Shown one piece after another: positions 1-10,649 of a stretch of DNA of 64,000 nucleotides. Origin of the DNA: Catellatospora paridis. Its GTDB lineage: Bacteria; Actinomycetota; Actinomycetes; Mycobacteriales; Micromonosporaceae. The notes beneath the pieces were generated by a model. That model was not told the DNA's origin, did not search any database, and saw only the letters and a program-made list of their open reading frames with translations. Within the stretch, counting starts at the first letter, position 1. Each line of letters begins with the position of its first letter. Both the position numbers and the translations under genes were made by a program. The DNA is taken from assembly GCF_009720365.1 (NCBI RefSeq), contig NZ_ML769319.1, positions 149,752 through 213,751 of the forward strand. The letters are read 5' to 3'.

Positions 1-1600
<1,600 letters not shown>

Positions 1601-1665
1601 GCAGCATCCTGACACGCCCGGCCCGTCCGGCGGCACCCGCCACGCGCGTCAGTGAGAGTTGTTAC

Positions 1666-3036
1666 CTACATCGCGCGCAGTTCGACCAATGTGATATCCG
1701 GCGGCGCGCCGACCCGCACCGGCGGGCCCCAGAAACCGGCGCCGTTGGTGACGTACACCTGCGTGCCGTCGACCTCGCCGAGGCCCGAGATGACCGGCTG
1801 CTGCAGGGCCGCGATCAGGTTGAACGGGACCATCTGGCCGCCGTGCGTGTGCCCCGACAGCTGCAGGTCCACGCCGTGCTTCGCCGCCTCGAACGCCTGG
1901 ATCGGCTGGTGCGCCAGCAGCACCACGGGCTTGCCCGGGTCCCGGCCGTCCAGCGCCTTGCCGAAGTCGGGCCCGCCCTCGCCGAGGTCGCCGCCGCTGA
2001 CGTCGTTGACGCCGGCCAGGGTCAGCCCGCGGATGTCCAGCCGCTCGTTCTGCAGCGGCCGCATGCCCAGGCGCTCGACCTCGACGAGCCACTCCTCGGC
2101 CCCCGAGAAGTACTCGTGGTTGCCGGTGACGAAGTACGCGCCGTCGCGCGAGCGCAGCTCGGCCAGCGGCGCGGCCTCGTCGCCCAGCTCGGCGACGGTG
2201 CCGTCGACCATGTCGCCCGCGACGGCGATCAGATCGGCGTTCATGCCGTTGATCGAGCGGACGATGCGGCGGCTGTGCTCGATGCCGGTCAGCGGGCCCA
2301 GGTGGATGTCGCTGACCAGGGCGATCTTGTAACCGTCCATGCTGCGGGGGAGCTTCGCCAGCGGGATCTGCACCCGCTTGAGCACCGGGTCGCCGAGCGC
2401 GGTCTTGACGCCGTACGCGGTGATGCCGGTCGCGGTCAGCCCGGCGAAGATCGCCGCACTGCGCGCGATGAGCAGCCGTCGGCTCGGGTCGGCCGGCCCG
2501 CCGCGCGTCGGCTCGGCGCTTGATCCACCGACTTGCCCGGCACCCGTGGCGTTCGGGGTCTCGCTTTCGTCCACCTGCCCGGCAGGTCCGGTGATCTCGG
2601 CCGCCGCGGGCAGGCCGGGCTCGGCGAGCAGGGTCTGCGACCCGCCCGACCCGGTGCCGGGCGCCGCGGCGGGGACGGTCGCGGCGACGGAGTCGGCCGT
2701 GACCGGGGTTCGGGCGGCGGGGCGGCGGGCCCAGGTGCGGTTGGCGATCACGCGGGGGATCTCCAGCACCAGCAGCGTGACCATCAGGTAGAACAGGACG
2801 GCCAGCCACATGTAGCCGACCATCGGGATGACCCAGGACGCCTTCGCGCCGATCGCCCGCGGCACGATGAACGCGGCCAGCAGCGCCACCGCCAGCGCGA
2901 TGATCGCCACGGCGCCGATCCGGCGGCCGCGTTTCGTCGTGGTCGTGTCCTTGACCAGGCGTTTGTACAGGTACCAGTGGATCGGGCCGACGACGATCAG
3001 CACGATGCTGAAGAACATCAGCGCTTGCAGCACCAC
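1666..3036 (-). CDS. Membrane-anchored metallophosphoesterase (YkuE/YaeI type)
   Basis: 456 residues. The first ~125 hold about four hydrophobic segments, then a low-complexity Ala/Gly/Thr linker, then a calcineurin-like phosphoesterase domain with all expected metal-binding blocks: SDIHLG, GDMVDG, GNHEY, LAHQP and GHTHGG. The family includes enzymes acting on phosphodiesters such as UDP-diacylglucosamine, but the substrate here is unknown. The start chosen is GTG at 3036 (a second GTG follows at once), preceded by GAAAGGAAA. The gene lies 13 bases downstream of the moaD stop, so it is probably read through from the moaA-moaD transcript, although no role in cofactor synthesis is evident. Confidence 0.88.
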   Translation of the reverse strand: MVLQALMFFSIVLIVVGPIHWYLYKRLVKDTTTTKRGRRIGAVAIIALAVALLAAFIVPRAIGAKASWVIPMVGYMWLAVLFYLMVTLLVLEIPRVIANRTWARRPAARTPVTADSVAATVPAAAPGTGSGGSQTLLAEPGLPAAAEITGPAGQVDESETPNATGAGQVGGSSAEPTRGGPADPSRRLLIARSAAIFAGLTATGITAYGVKTALGDPVLKRVQIPLAKLPRSMDGYKIALVSDIHLGPLTGIEHSRRIVRSINGMNADLIAVAGDMVDGTVAELGDEAAPLAELRSRDGAYFVTGNHEYFSGAEEWLVEVERLGMRPLQNERLDIRGLTLAGVNDVSGGDLGEGGPDFGKALDGRDPGKPVVLLAHQPIQAFEAAKHGVDLQLSGHTHGGQMVPFNLIAALQQPVISGLGEVDGTQVYVTNGAGFWGPPVRVGAPPDITLVELRAM

Positions 3037-3049
3037 GGGGGTTTTCCTT

Positions 3050-3298
3050 TCAGCCGCCGGCGAAGGGCGGGAGCACGTCCACGGTCGCGCCGGACGGAAG
3101 CGGCGCACGGCGGTCGTGCCAGGCTAGCCCGTCAACCAGAAAGCTGGCTGAAAGCAGCACCCGGCTCAGGGCGTCCCCGTGCGCCGCGCCGAGTTCCTTG
3201 ATCAGCTGTGTCAGGTCCTGCCCGGCGGGCAGCTGCTCCTCGGTGACCCCGGCGGCAGCACGCGCTCCGGCGAAGTAGCGGATCGTCAGCACAGTCAT
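3050..3298 (-). CDS. moaD: MoaD, small sulfur-carrier subunit of molybdopterin synthase
   Basis: 82 residues with a ubiquitin-like beta-grasp pattern (MTVLTIRYFAGARAAAG at the start) and the obligatory C-terminal Gly-Gly (PPFAGG). In this family the terminal glycine is adenylated, converted to a thiocarboxylate, and donates sulfur to precursor Z (cPMP). Its ATG overlaps the moaA stop as ATGA, which indicates translational coupling. The MoaE partner, MoaC and MoeB are not in this window. Confidence 0.92.
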   Translation of the reverse strand: MTVLTIRYFAGARAAAGVTEEQLPAGQDLTQLIKELGAAHGDALSRVLLSASFLVDGLAWHDRRAPLPSGATVDVLPPFAGG

Positions 3299-4299
3299 CC
3301 TCCGATAGCGGACATCGGGCGCTCCGGCTGGAGGAACGACGGATCGTCGATGCCGTGGCCGGGCAGCTTGCCCCACATCGCCTCGCGCCAGCGCGCGGCG
3401 ATGTCCTCATCATCGGCCCCACCGCGCAGCAGTCCGCGCAGATCGGTCTCCCCGGTCGCGAACAGGCAGTTGCGCACCTGGCCGTCGGCGGTGAGCCGGG
3501 TCCGGTCGCAGTCGCCGCAGAACGGCCGGGTCACCGAGCCGATCACGCCGACCTTCGCCGGGCCGCCGTTCACCAGCCAGGTCTCCGCCGGGGCGCCGGC
3601 CCGCTCGGCCGGGTCGGGGCTGAGGTCGAACTCGGCCTCCAGCGACGCCAGGATCTCCGCGGCGGTGATCATCTGCTCACGGCTCCAGCCGTGCTGGGCG
3701 TCGAGCGGCATCTGCTCGATGAAGCGCAGCTCGTAGCCGTGTGCCAGGGCGAAGCGCAGCAGTGCCGGCCCCTCGTCGTCGTTGATCCCGCGCAGCAGCA
3801 CCGTGTTGAGCTTCACCGGGGTCAGCCCGGCCGCGGCGGCCGCGGACAGCCCGTCGATCACCTCGTCGAAGCGGCGGCGCAGCGCGATCGCGGCGAACCG
3901 CTCGGGGTCGATGGTGTCCAGCGAGACGTTGACCCGGTCCAGCCCGGCGTCGCGCAGTGGCACGGCCAGCCGGGCCAGCCCGATGCCGTTGGTGGTGACG
4001 GACAGCTTCGGGCGCGGGGTCAGCGCGGCGCTGCCCGCGACGATGCCGACGATGCCGGGGCGCAGCAGCGGTTCGCCGCCGGTGAAGCGCACCTCCTCGA
4101 CGCCCAGCCGGGTCACCGCGACGGTGATCAGCCGCAGCACCTCGTCGTCGGTGAGGATCTCCTGCTTGGGCAGCCAGGGCAGCCCTTCCGGGGGCATACA
4201 GTACGAACAGCGCAGATTGCAGCGGTCCGTCAGAGAGACCCGCAGATCCACAGCACGGCGTCCGTACCGGTCGATCAGGCCAGCCTGGGCAGAGGTCAC
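3295..4299 (-). CDS. moaA: GTP 3',8-cyclase MoaA (radical SAM, molybdenum cofactor step 1)
   Basis: 334 residues. The radical-SAM cluster ligands are C27, C31 and C34 in CNLRCSYC. The second, MoaA-specific 4Fe-4S cluster site is present near the C-terminus (FCGDCDRTRLTADGQVRNC), and the protein ends in the conserved Gly-Gly (SAIGG). The SAM-contact motif FTGGEPLLR is intact. The enzyme converts GTP to 3',8-cyclo-GTP for cPMP synthesis. It starts at a GTG and is divergent from hen1 with only 64 bases between them, so both promoters lie within that gap. It is first in the moaA-moaD-phosphoesterase transcription unit. Confidence 0.96.
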   Translation of the reverse strand: MTSAQAGLIDRYGRRAVDLRVSLTDRCNLRCSYCMPPEGLPWLPKQEILTDDEVLRLITVAVTRLGVEEVRFTGGEPLLRPGIVGIVAGSAALTPRPKLSVTTNGIGLARLAVPLRDAGLDRVNVSLDTIDPERFAAIALRRRFDEVIDGLSAAAAAGLTPVKLNTVLLRGINDDEGPALLRFALAHGYELRFIEQMPLDAQHGWSREQMITAAEILASLEAEFDLSPDPAERAGAPAETWLVNGGPAKVGVIGSVTRPFCGDCDRTRLTADGQVRNCLFATGETDLRGLLRGGADDEDIAARWREAMWGKLPGHGIDDPSFLQPERPMSAIGG

Positions 4300-4363
4300 C
4301 CCACGAACCTATCGCGTCGCAATCAGAATGCGCGGCCCAGCGCCACCTGGCAGGATCGCCGCC

Positions 4364-5770
4364 GTGTTGCTGACCCTCTCGACCACGCACTCGCCGGCCA
4401 CCGACCTCGGCTTCCTCCTCGTCAAACATCCCGACCGCGTGCACAGCTTCGAGCTGAGCCACGGCACGGCCACCGTGCTCTACCCGGAGGCGAGCGAGCA
4501 GCGGTGCACCGCCGCGCTGCTGCTGGAGATCGATCCGCAGCGGCTGGCCGACACCCGGGCCGACGGGCAGCAGCTCAACCAGTACGTCAACGACCGCCCG
4601 TACGCCGCGTCCAGCCTGCTGGCCGCCGCGCTGAACCGGGTCTTCCGCACCGCGGCGCGGGGTGTCTCCAAGGACCGGCCCGAGCTGGCCGCGAGCGCGA
4701 TCCCGCTGTCGATCCGGGTCCCGTCGCTGCGTGCCAAGGGCGGGTTGAAGCTGGCCGAGCGGCTGTTCGGCCCGCTGGGCTGGACCGTGCGCGGCGACGT
4801 GCTGCCGTTGGACCCCGCATTCCCGGAGTGGGGCGACAGCCGGTACGTCGACCTGACGCTCGACGGTGAGCTGCGCCTCGCCGACGCACTCAACCACCTC
4901 TACGTGCTGCTGCCGGTGCTCGACGACGCCAAGCACTACTGGGTGGCGCCCGACGAGATCGAGAAGCTGCTGCGGGCCGGGGAGGGCTGGCTGGCCGGGC
5001 ACCCGGAGCGCCCGCTGATCATCCGGCGCTACCTGGCGCACAGCCGCGCCCTGGCCGCCCAGGCCGACGCGGCGCTCGCGCCGCTGGAGGAGGCGCCCGC
5101 CGACGATTCCGTCGCCGAGGGTCCGGTGATCGAGAAGACCAAGCCCTTGAACGTACGCCGGCGCGCGGCCGTGCTTGCCGCGCTGGCCGAGACCGGGGCG
5201 ACCCGCGTCCTCGACCTGGGCTGCGGCGGGGGTGCCCTGCTGGGCGACCTGATCCGGGAGAAGCGGTACACCGAGATCGTCGGGGCGGACGTGTCGCCGA
5301 AGGTGCTGGAGATCGCCGAGCGGCGGCTGCGGCTGCACCGGCTGCCCGACCGGCAGCGGGCCCGGATCAAGCTGATCCAGTCCGCGCTGACCTACGTCGA
5401 CGAGCGGCTGCGCGGCTACGACGCCGCGGTGCTGATGGAGGTCATCGAGCACCTCGACCTGCCCCGGCTGCCCGCGCTGTGCGCCGCGGTGTTCGGCGAC
5501 GCCAAGCCCGGCGCGGTCGTGGTGACCACGCCGAACGTCGAGTACAACGTGCGCTACGAGACGCTGCCCGAGGGCGGCCACCGCCACGACGACCACCGCT
5601 TCGAGTGGACGCGAGCCGAGTTCACGGCCTGGTGCGACCAGGTCGCCGCCGAGTACGGCTACACGTACACGCTGCGTGGCGTCGGCGACGAGGACCCGGA
5701 GGTCGGCCCGCCGACCCAGCTCGCCCTGTTCACGAAGACCGGCACTGTCACCGAGGAGGTGCCCGCATGA
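4364..5770 (+). CDS. hen1: Hen1, RNA 3'-terminal ribose 2'-O-methyltransferase of the Pnkp/Hen1 repair system
   Basis: 468 residues. The N-terminal half (to about 240) matches the bacterial Hen1 domain that activates the Pnkp ligase (opening LTLSTTHSPATDLGFLLVKH). The C-terminal half is a SAM methyltransferase: SAM loop LDLGCGGG near 283, and the metal-binding set EVIEHL near 358, TTPN, and the His-rich GHRHDDH near 405 that distinguishes Hen1. It methylates the 2'-OH at a cleavage site before ligation so the repaired RNA resists re-cleavage. GTG start with AGGA 8 bases upstream; longer upstream in-frame sequence runs through the moaA gene and promoter and is rejected. Its stop overlaps the pnkp start as ATGA. 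Confidence 0.95.
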   Translation: MLLTLSTTHSPATDLGFLLVKHPDRVHSFELSHGTATVLYPEASEQRCTAALLLEIDPQRLADTRADGQQLNQYVNDRPYAASSLLAAALNRVFRTAARGVSKDRPELAASAIPLSIRVPSLRAKGGLKLAERLFGPLGWTVRGDVLPLDPAFPEWGDSRYVDLTLDGELRLADALNHLYVLLPVLDDAKHYWVAPDEIEKLLRAGEGWLAGHPERPLIIRRYLAHSRALAAQADAALAPLEEAPADDSVAEGPVIEKTKPLNVRRRAAVLAALAETGATRVLDLGCGGGALLGDLIREKRYTEIVGADVSPKVLEIAERRLRLHRLPDRQRARIKLIQSALTYVDERLRGYDAAVLMEVIEHLDLPRLPALCAAVFGDAKPGAVVVTTPNVEYNVRYETLPEGGHRHDDHRFEWTRAEFTAWCDQVAAEYGYTYTLRGVGDEDPEVGPPTQLALFTKTGTVTEEVPA

Positions 5771-8439
5771 GCGAGCGCAGCGAGGAGAAGGGCCGGACCA
5801 CCACGGTCGCGCTGCCTGAGCTGGCCCTGGTCGTGCTCGTCGGGATCTCCGGGTCCGGCAAGTCGACCTTCGCCCGGGAGCACTTCCTGCCGACCCAGGT
5901 GCTGTCCAGCGACGCCTTCCGCGGGCTGCTCGCCGACGACGAGAACGACCAGGCCGCCACCAAGGATGCCTTCGAGGTGCTGCACCTGGTCGCGGGCAAG
6001 CGCCTGGCGGCAGGGCGGCTCACCGTCGTCGACGCGACCAACGTGCAGTCGCACGCCCGCGCCGCGCTGGTCGAGGTGGCCAAGGCCCATGACGTGCTGC
6101 CCGTCGCCGTGGTCATCGACACCCCGGAGGCGGTCTGCTGGGAGCGCACGCAGGCCCGGCCCGACCGCGTGTTCGGCCGGGAGGTGCTCCGCCGCCAGCA
6201 CCGCGACCTGCGGCACTCGCTGAACAAACTGGCCCGCGAGGGCTTCCGCAAGGTGTACGTGGTCAAAGACCCCGCCGACGTCGAGCTGCGCTACGAGAAG
6301 CTGTTCAACGACCGCGCCGAGCTGACCGGTCCCTTCGACCTGGTCGGTGACGTGCACGGCTGCCGGGCCGAGCTGGAGCAGCTGCTCACCGCGCTCGGCT
6401 GGGAGCTGACCCGGGACGAGACCGGCCGGGCCGTGGACGCGAGCCACCCGCAGGGGCGTACCGCGGTGTTCGTCGGCGACCTGGTGGACCGTGGCCCGGA
6501 CTCCCCCGGCGTGCTGCGCCTGGTCATGAACATGATCGCCGGTGGCCGGGCGCTGTGCGTGTCCGGCAACCACGAGAACAAGCTGCTGCGCCACCTGCGC
6601 GGGCGCAAGGTGCAGCTCACACACGGCCTCGCCGAGACCGTCGCGCAGCTGGAGACCGACCCGGTCGACGGGCTGGCCTCCTTCCTGGACGGGCTGATCA
6701 GCCACTACGTGCTCGACGGCGGCCGGCTGGTGGTCGCGCACGCGGGCCTCAAGGAGGCCTACCACGGCCGGGCCTCCGGCCGGGTGCGCTCCTTCGCCAT
6801 GTACGGCGACACCACCGGCGAGACCGACGAGTTCGGACTGCCCGTGCGCTACCCGTGGGCGCAGGAGTACCGAGGCCGCGCCATGGTCGTCTACGGGCAC
6901 ACGCCGACGGTCACGCCCGAGTGGGTCAACAACACCATCTGCCTCGACACCGGCTGCGTGTTCGGCGGCAAGCTCACCGCGCTGCGCTACCCGGAGCGGG
7001 AGCTGGTCGAGGTCGACGCGGAGCGGGAGCACTACGCGCCCGCCCGGCCGCTGCACCCTGCCGCACCGCCCGACCGGGCCGCGGGCGCGCTGCGGCTGTC
7101 CGAGGTCACCGGCCGCCGCCACGTGCAGACCCTGCACGGCACCGTCACCGTGCCCGCCGAGCACAGCGCGGCGGCGCTGGAGGTGATGAGCCGGTTCGCG
7201 GTCGACCCGCGCTGGCTGCTGTGGCTGCCGCCGACCATGGCGCCGTCGTCGACGTCGGCCGTGGACGGATACCTGGAGCATCCCGCCGAGGCGCTGGCCG
7301 ACCTGCGGCACGCGGGCGTGCCCCGGGTGATCTGCGAGGAGAAGCACATGGGCTCCCGCGCGGTGGTCCTGGTCTGCAAGGACGCGTCGGTGGCGGCCAA
7401 GCGCTTCGTCGACGACGGCAGCACCGGTGTGATCTACACGCGCACCGGGCGGGCCTTCTTCGACCCGGAGCGCACCGAGCTGCTGCTGGCCAAGGTGCGC
7501 GACGCGGTGACCGCGGCGGGGCTGTGGGCCGAGCTGGACACCGACTGGCTGCTGCTCGACTGCGAGCTGCTGCCCTGGTCGGCCAAGGCGCAGACGCTGA
7601 TCCACCAGTACGCCGCCGTCGGCGCGTCCGGCCGGGCCGTGCTGCCCGCGGCCCTGGACGTGCTGTCGGCGGCTGCGGCGCGCGGGCTCGACACGGCCGC
7701 CCAGCGGGAGCGGCTCGCCGGGTCGCTGCGCGACGTGCAGGCGTTCACCGACGCCTACCGCCGTTACGTCGCCCCGACCGATGGGATCGCCGGGATCACG
7801 CTGGCCCCGTTCGCGGTGCTGGCCGCGCAGGGCAAGGCGTATGCCGACGCCGACCACGGCTGGCACCTGTCCGTCGCGGACCGGCTGGTCGCCGCCGACC
7901 CGGTCACCTTCACCCCGACCCGCCGCCTGGTCCTCGACCTGCCACCCCGGCCGGCCCCGGCGGACCGGACCACCGCGCCCGACCCGTCCACCGCCGACCC
8001 GTCCACCGCGGACGCGTCCACTGCCGACCCGGCCGTCGCGACCGGGGCGGCGGTCGCCGACGCGGCCTTCGCGGACGCGGTGGCGCGGGCGACGGACTGG
8101 TGGCTGGAGCTGACCGGCTCCGGCGGCGAGGGCATGGTGGTCAAGCCGTACGCGGGCCTGTCCGTGCGCGGCGCGAAGGGCCTCGTCCAGCCCGGGGTGA
8201 AGTGCCGCGGCCGCGAGTACCTGCGGATCATCTACGGCCCGTCGTACACCGAGCCCGCGCAGCTGGCCCGGCTCCGTCAGCGCAAGCTCGGCCGCAAGCG
8301 CGCCCTCGCCCTGCGCGAGCACGGCCTGGGCCTGGCCGCCCTCGACACGGTCGGCCGCGACGGCCCCCTCTGGCGGGTCCACGAACTCGTCTTCGCCATC
8401 CTCGCCAGCGAATCCGAACCCACCGACCCGCGCCTGTAG
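5767..8439 (+). CDS. pnkp: Pnkp, polynucleotide kinase-phosphatase-ligase for RNA repair
   Basis: 890 residues with three catalytic modules. The kinase P-loop GISGSGKST lies near 26-34. The binuclear metallophosphoesterase has GDVHG near 195, GDLVDRG near 237 and GNHEN near 267. The adenylyltransferase (ligase) nucleotidyl lysine is K526 in EEKHMG, with GGEGMVVKP further on. Pnkp trims the 2',3'-cyclic phosphate, phosphorylates the 5'-OH and, with Hen1, seals broken RNA such as toxin-cleaved tRNA. The start overlaps the hen1 stop, so the two are translationally coupled. An Ala/Thr/Pro-rich insertion with a 15-base tandem repeat interrupts the ligase domain near residues 735-765. A long perfect inverted repeat follows the stop. 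Confidence 0.95.
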   Translation: MSERSEEKGRTTTVALPELALVVLVGISGSGKSTFAREHFLPTQVLSSDAFRGLLADDENDQAATKDAFEVLHLVAGKRLAAGRLTVVDATNVQSHARAALVEVAKAHDVLPVAVVIDTPEAVCWERTQARPDRVFGREVLRRQHRDLRHSLNKLAREGFRKVYVVKDPADVELRYEKLFNDRAELTGPFDLVGDVHGCRAELEQLLTALGWELTRDETGRAVDASHPQGRTAVFVGDLVDRGPDSPGVLRLVMNMIAGGRALCVSGNHENKLLRHLRGRKVQLTHGLAETVAQLETDPVDGLASFLDGLISHYVLDGGRLVVAHAGLKEAYHGRASGRVRSFAMYGDTTGETDEFGLPVRYPWAQEYRGRAMVVYGHTPTVTPEWVNNTICLDTGCVFGGKLTALRYPERELVEVDAEREHYAPARPLHPAAPPDRAAGALRLSEVTGRRHVQTLHGTVTVPAEHSAAALEVMSRFAVDPRWLLWLPPTMAPSSTSAVDGYLEHPAEALADLRHAGVPRVICEEKHMGSRAVVLVCKDASVAAKRFVDDGSTGVIYTRTGRAFFDPERTELLLAKVRDAVTAAGLWAELDTDWLLLDCELLPWSAKAQTLIHQYAAVGASGRAVLPAALDVLSAAAARGLDTAAQRERLAGSLRDVQAFTDAYRRYVAPTDGIAGITLAPFAVLAAQGKAYADADHGWHLSVADRLVAADPVTFTPTRRLVLDLPPRPAPADRTTAPDPSTADPSTADASTADPAVATGAAVADAAFADAVARATDWWLELTGSGGEGMVVKPYAGLSVRGAKGLVQPGVKCRGREYLRIIYGPSYTEPAQLARLRQRKLGRKRALALREHGLGLAALDTVGRDGPLWRVHELVFAILASESEPTDPRL
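7981..8025 (+). repeat. Three tandem 15-base units inside the pnkp ligase region
   Basis: Three copies of a 15-base unit (GACCCGTCCACCGCC and close variants) encode DPSTA-DPSTA-DASTA. The unit is a multiple of three, so copy-number change would keep the frame. It sits in a low-complexity linker of the Pnkp ligase domain. Confidence 0.8.
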
Positions 8440-8448
8440 CGCGTGTCA

Positions 8449-8500
8449 TTTCGGGGAAACTGCTGCTTCGGCAGAGAACGAAGCAGCAGTTTCCCCGAAA
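8449..8500. terminator. Perfect 22-bp inverted repeat between convergent pnkp and kinase genes
   Basis: Arms 8449-8470 and 8479-8500 are exactly complementary around an 8-base loop. There is no T-run on either side. It lies between two convergent stop codons, as expected for a two-way terminator. Confidence 0.8.
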
Positions 8501-8511
8501 CTGTCGCTACG

Positions 8512-9405
8512 TCAGGCGGTCAGGTGAAGGCAGGCCGACGTGGTGTCGCGGACGCCGGGGGCGAAGGCCGCGCCGAACAGGGCGGTGTGCAGCAGGTACA
8601 TGGAGAGCTGGTGCAGCGGGACGCGGTCGGTCCAGCCCGCGGCGGGCGGCCAGGCTTCGGCGTACGCGGCGAGGATCCGGTCCGCGAACGGCGCGCCGCC
8701 CCACAGCCGCAGGTAGGCCAGGTCGGTCTCGCGGTGGCCGCCGTGCGCCGCCGGGTCGACCACCCGGCACCGGCCGTCCGCACCCCAGAGCAGGTTGCCG
8801 CTCCACAGGTCGCCGTGGATGCGGGCCGGCGGCTCGTCGCCGCCGACGCGGTCGAGACCGGCCAGGACGCGTTCGACGCGGGCCGTGTCGGCCGGCTCCA
8901 GCGCGCCCCGGTCCACCGACAGCCGCAGGTACGCGGCCAGCCTGCGCTCGCCGTACCACTCGTGCCAGGGGCCGGGGTGCGGCGTGTTGTCCATCGGGGC
9001 GGAGCCGTGGAACCCGGGCCAGGGTGCGCCGAACGCGGTGGCCCCGGCACGGTGCAGCCCGGCCAGCGCCCGGCCGAACTCCTCGGCCGCCGCGGCCGAC
9101 GGCTGCCCGTGCTCGATCCATGCCATGCCGAGCAGGTCCGGGGTGTCGACCAGCACCTCGGGCACCGCGACCGTGCCGGTCTCGGCGAGCCAGCGCAGGC
9201 CGTTGGCCTCGGCGGCGAAGAAGCCGTCCGGTGCCCGCCCCCCCGCCTCGGGCCACGACTTGGTGAAGATCGACTCGCCGTCGTCGAAGGTCAGCCTGCT
9301 GGTGTGGCAGATCGAGCCGCCGTCGACGGGCGTCTCCCGGATCCGCTGATGGTGCAGGAAGGTCGGCAGCAGGTGCGGATGCGCGCGCAGGTAGGCCAGG
9401 TCCAC
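8512..9405 (-). CDS. Fructosamine kinase family protein
   Basis: 297 residues. The catalytic loop HGDLWSGNLLW and the following VVDPAAHGGHRETDLAYLRLWGG-type block (Asp of the metal site plus the GHRE signature) are characteristic of fructosamine/ketosamine 3-kinases within the aminoglycoside phosphotransferase fold. Members phosphorylate sugar-amine adducts on proteins or small molecules, which triggers deglycation. I set the start at the GTG at 9405 (VDLAYLRAHPHLL); further upstream in-frame sequence lacks coding character. It is convergent with pnkp across a perfect hairpin. Confidence 0.88.
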   Translation of the reverse strand: MDLAYLRAHPHLLPTFLHHQRIRETPVDGGSICHTSRLTFDDGESIFTKSWPEAGGRAPDGFFAAEANGLRWLAETGTVAVPEVLVDTPDLLGMAWIEHGQPSAAAAEEFGRALAGLHRAGATAFGAPWPGFHGSAPMDNTPHPGPWHEWYGERRLAAYLRLSVDRGALEPADTARVERVLAGLDRVGGDEPPARIHGDLWSGNLLWGADGRCRVVDPAAHGGHRETDLAYLRLWGGAPFADRILAAYAEAWPPAAGWTDRVPLHQLSMYLLHTALFGAAFAPGVRDTTSACLHLTA

Positions 9406-9500
9406 GGTCCCATTCTGAGCCGTCGGCCGCGTGCCGCTTCGCGGGCGTGCCGTTCGCCGCCCGATCGCGCTGACGACCACGATTTCCGGGAAAAGGAGGC

Positions 9501-10553
9501 CTACCTTGCGGGCCAGGGACCGACGCTTCCAGGCGGTATGGCCTGGTCGAGCGCCTCGCCGAGCAGGTGCGCCAGGGTGTACGCCGGGTCGGCAAGCAGC
9601 GCCCGCCGCAACGCCGCGCCGGCCAGCATCCCGTTGCCGGACCGCCACGCGCACCAGGCCAGCAGGCTGGCGATCGGGGCCAGCAGCGCGGGCTCGCCGC
9701 GCCGGGTCAGGTCCAACCAGAGGTCGAGCTGCCAGGGCTCGATGTCGGTCAGCTGCCAGGCATGATCCCGGCAGCGCAGGTCGAGCAGGAGCACGGTGAG
9801 CCAGGCAGCCTGGTCGTCATCGAGCCGCCCACCCGCCTCGGCGACGCGCAGCGCATGCTCGACCGCCGCCCTCCCGGCGCGCACCAGCCTGTCGTCGGCC
9901 GCGTCCCCGCCGGAACCGCCTGCCCTGCTGGAACCACCCGACCCGCCGGAACCGTCGCGGCGGGGCTCGGCGGCGCCGTCGCGCACCAGCGCGTCGAGAC
10001 GTTCCTCGGCGCGGTCCACGGCCTGCGCCATCGCGATCGCGGCCGGCCCGCCGACGGGCTCGACCAGATGTTCGACCGCGGCCCGGTCGGGCTGCGCGAC
10101 CAGTCCCTGATACGTGGCGATCGCGGCCGCGGCGGTCCGGCTGAGGTCGAACGGGGCCCCCTCGGGCGGCGTGCAGTCGTCGCACTGCAGGCAGTGGTAG
10201 CGGTCGCCGGCATGCAGCAGCACCTCGCGCACGTGGTAGCCCCGGGCGTCGAGGGCGTTCGCCACTTCGCGCGTCGTGTCGGCAGCCGCCGGGTCGGGCC
10301 CGTAGCCGACGAGCAGCACCGAGGTGATCGCGGCTCGTCCTCCCCGACCCGCCGCGGTCAGCAGCCGGCCGAGCCGGCGCGCCGTCTCGGCGTGGGGGTG
10401 CCCGAGGTCGGCGCGGGCGACGACGCCGATCCGCCGGTCCGTCAGGCCGAGCACGACCACGCTGTCCGCCGGGTGGAAGCCGAGCAGGTAGGGCACGTAG
10501 CCGAGCAGGTCCGCGCGCTCGGTGAGGGTGTAGGTCGGGGAGTCGGTCGTCAT
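9501..10553 (-). CDS. DUF4192 family protein
   Basis: 350 residues, beginning MTTDSPTYTLTERADLLGY. The opening block, in which YVPYLLGFHPADSVVVL leads into a strand-rich segment, is the hallmark of DUF4192, an actinobacterial family of unknown function. A Gly/Ser-rich loop (roughly residues 190-210) separates the N-terminal domain from a helical C-terminal half ending in a tetratricopeptide-like segment (SLLAWCAWRSGNGMLAGAALRRAL). A CLQCDDC cluster might bind a metal. ATG start with GGGGAGG 8 bases upstream. It is divergent from the mobA-like gene. Confidence 0.85.
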   Translation of the reverse strand: MTTDSPTYTLTERADLLGYVPYLLGFHPADSVVVLGLTDRRIGVVARADLGHPHAETARRLGRLLTAAGRGGRAAITSVLLVGYGPDPAAADTTREVANALDARGYHVREVLLHAGDRYHCLQCDDCTPPEGAPFDLSRTAAAAIATYQGLVAQPDRAAVEHLVEPVGGPAAIAMAQAVDRAEERLDALVRDGAAEPRRDGSGGSGGSSRAGGSGGDAADDRLVRAGRAAVEHALRVAEAGGRLDDDQAAWLTVLLLDLRCRDHAWQLTDIEPWQLDLWLDLTRRGEPALLAPIASLLAWCAWRSGNGMLAGAALRRALLADPAYTLAHLLGEALDQAIPPGSVGPWPAR

Positions 10554-10649
10554 GTGCGGGAGCCTCCCCGGCGCAGCGCGACGAGGACAGCGATGATCGC
10601 TAACCTGTGGATGACACGCCGGTTCATCCACAGGGCGGGGAGCGAGCAG

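Noticed and set aside
3782-4363. N-terminal extension of Hen1 into moaA
   Set aside because: The Hen1 domain starts at 4364 with a ribosome site; upstream sequence is the opposite strand of moaA.
5659-8382. 907-codon open frame antisense to pnkp
   Set aside because: A GC-rich mirror of a strongly supported gene; composition is Gly/Arg/Val/Gln biased and lacks domains.
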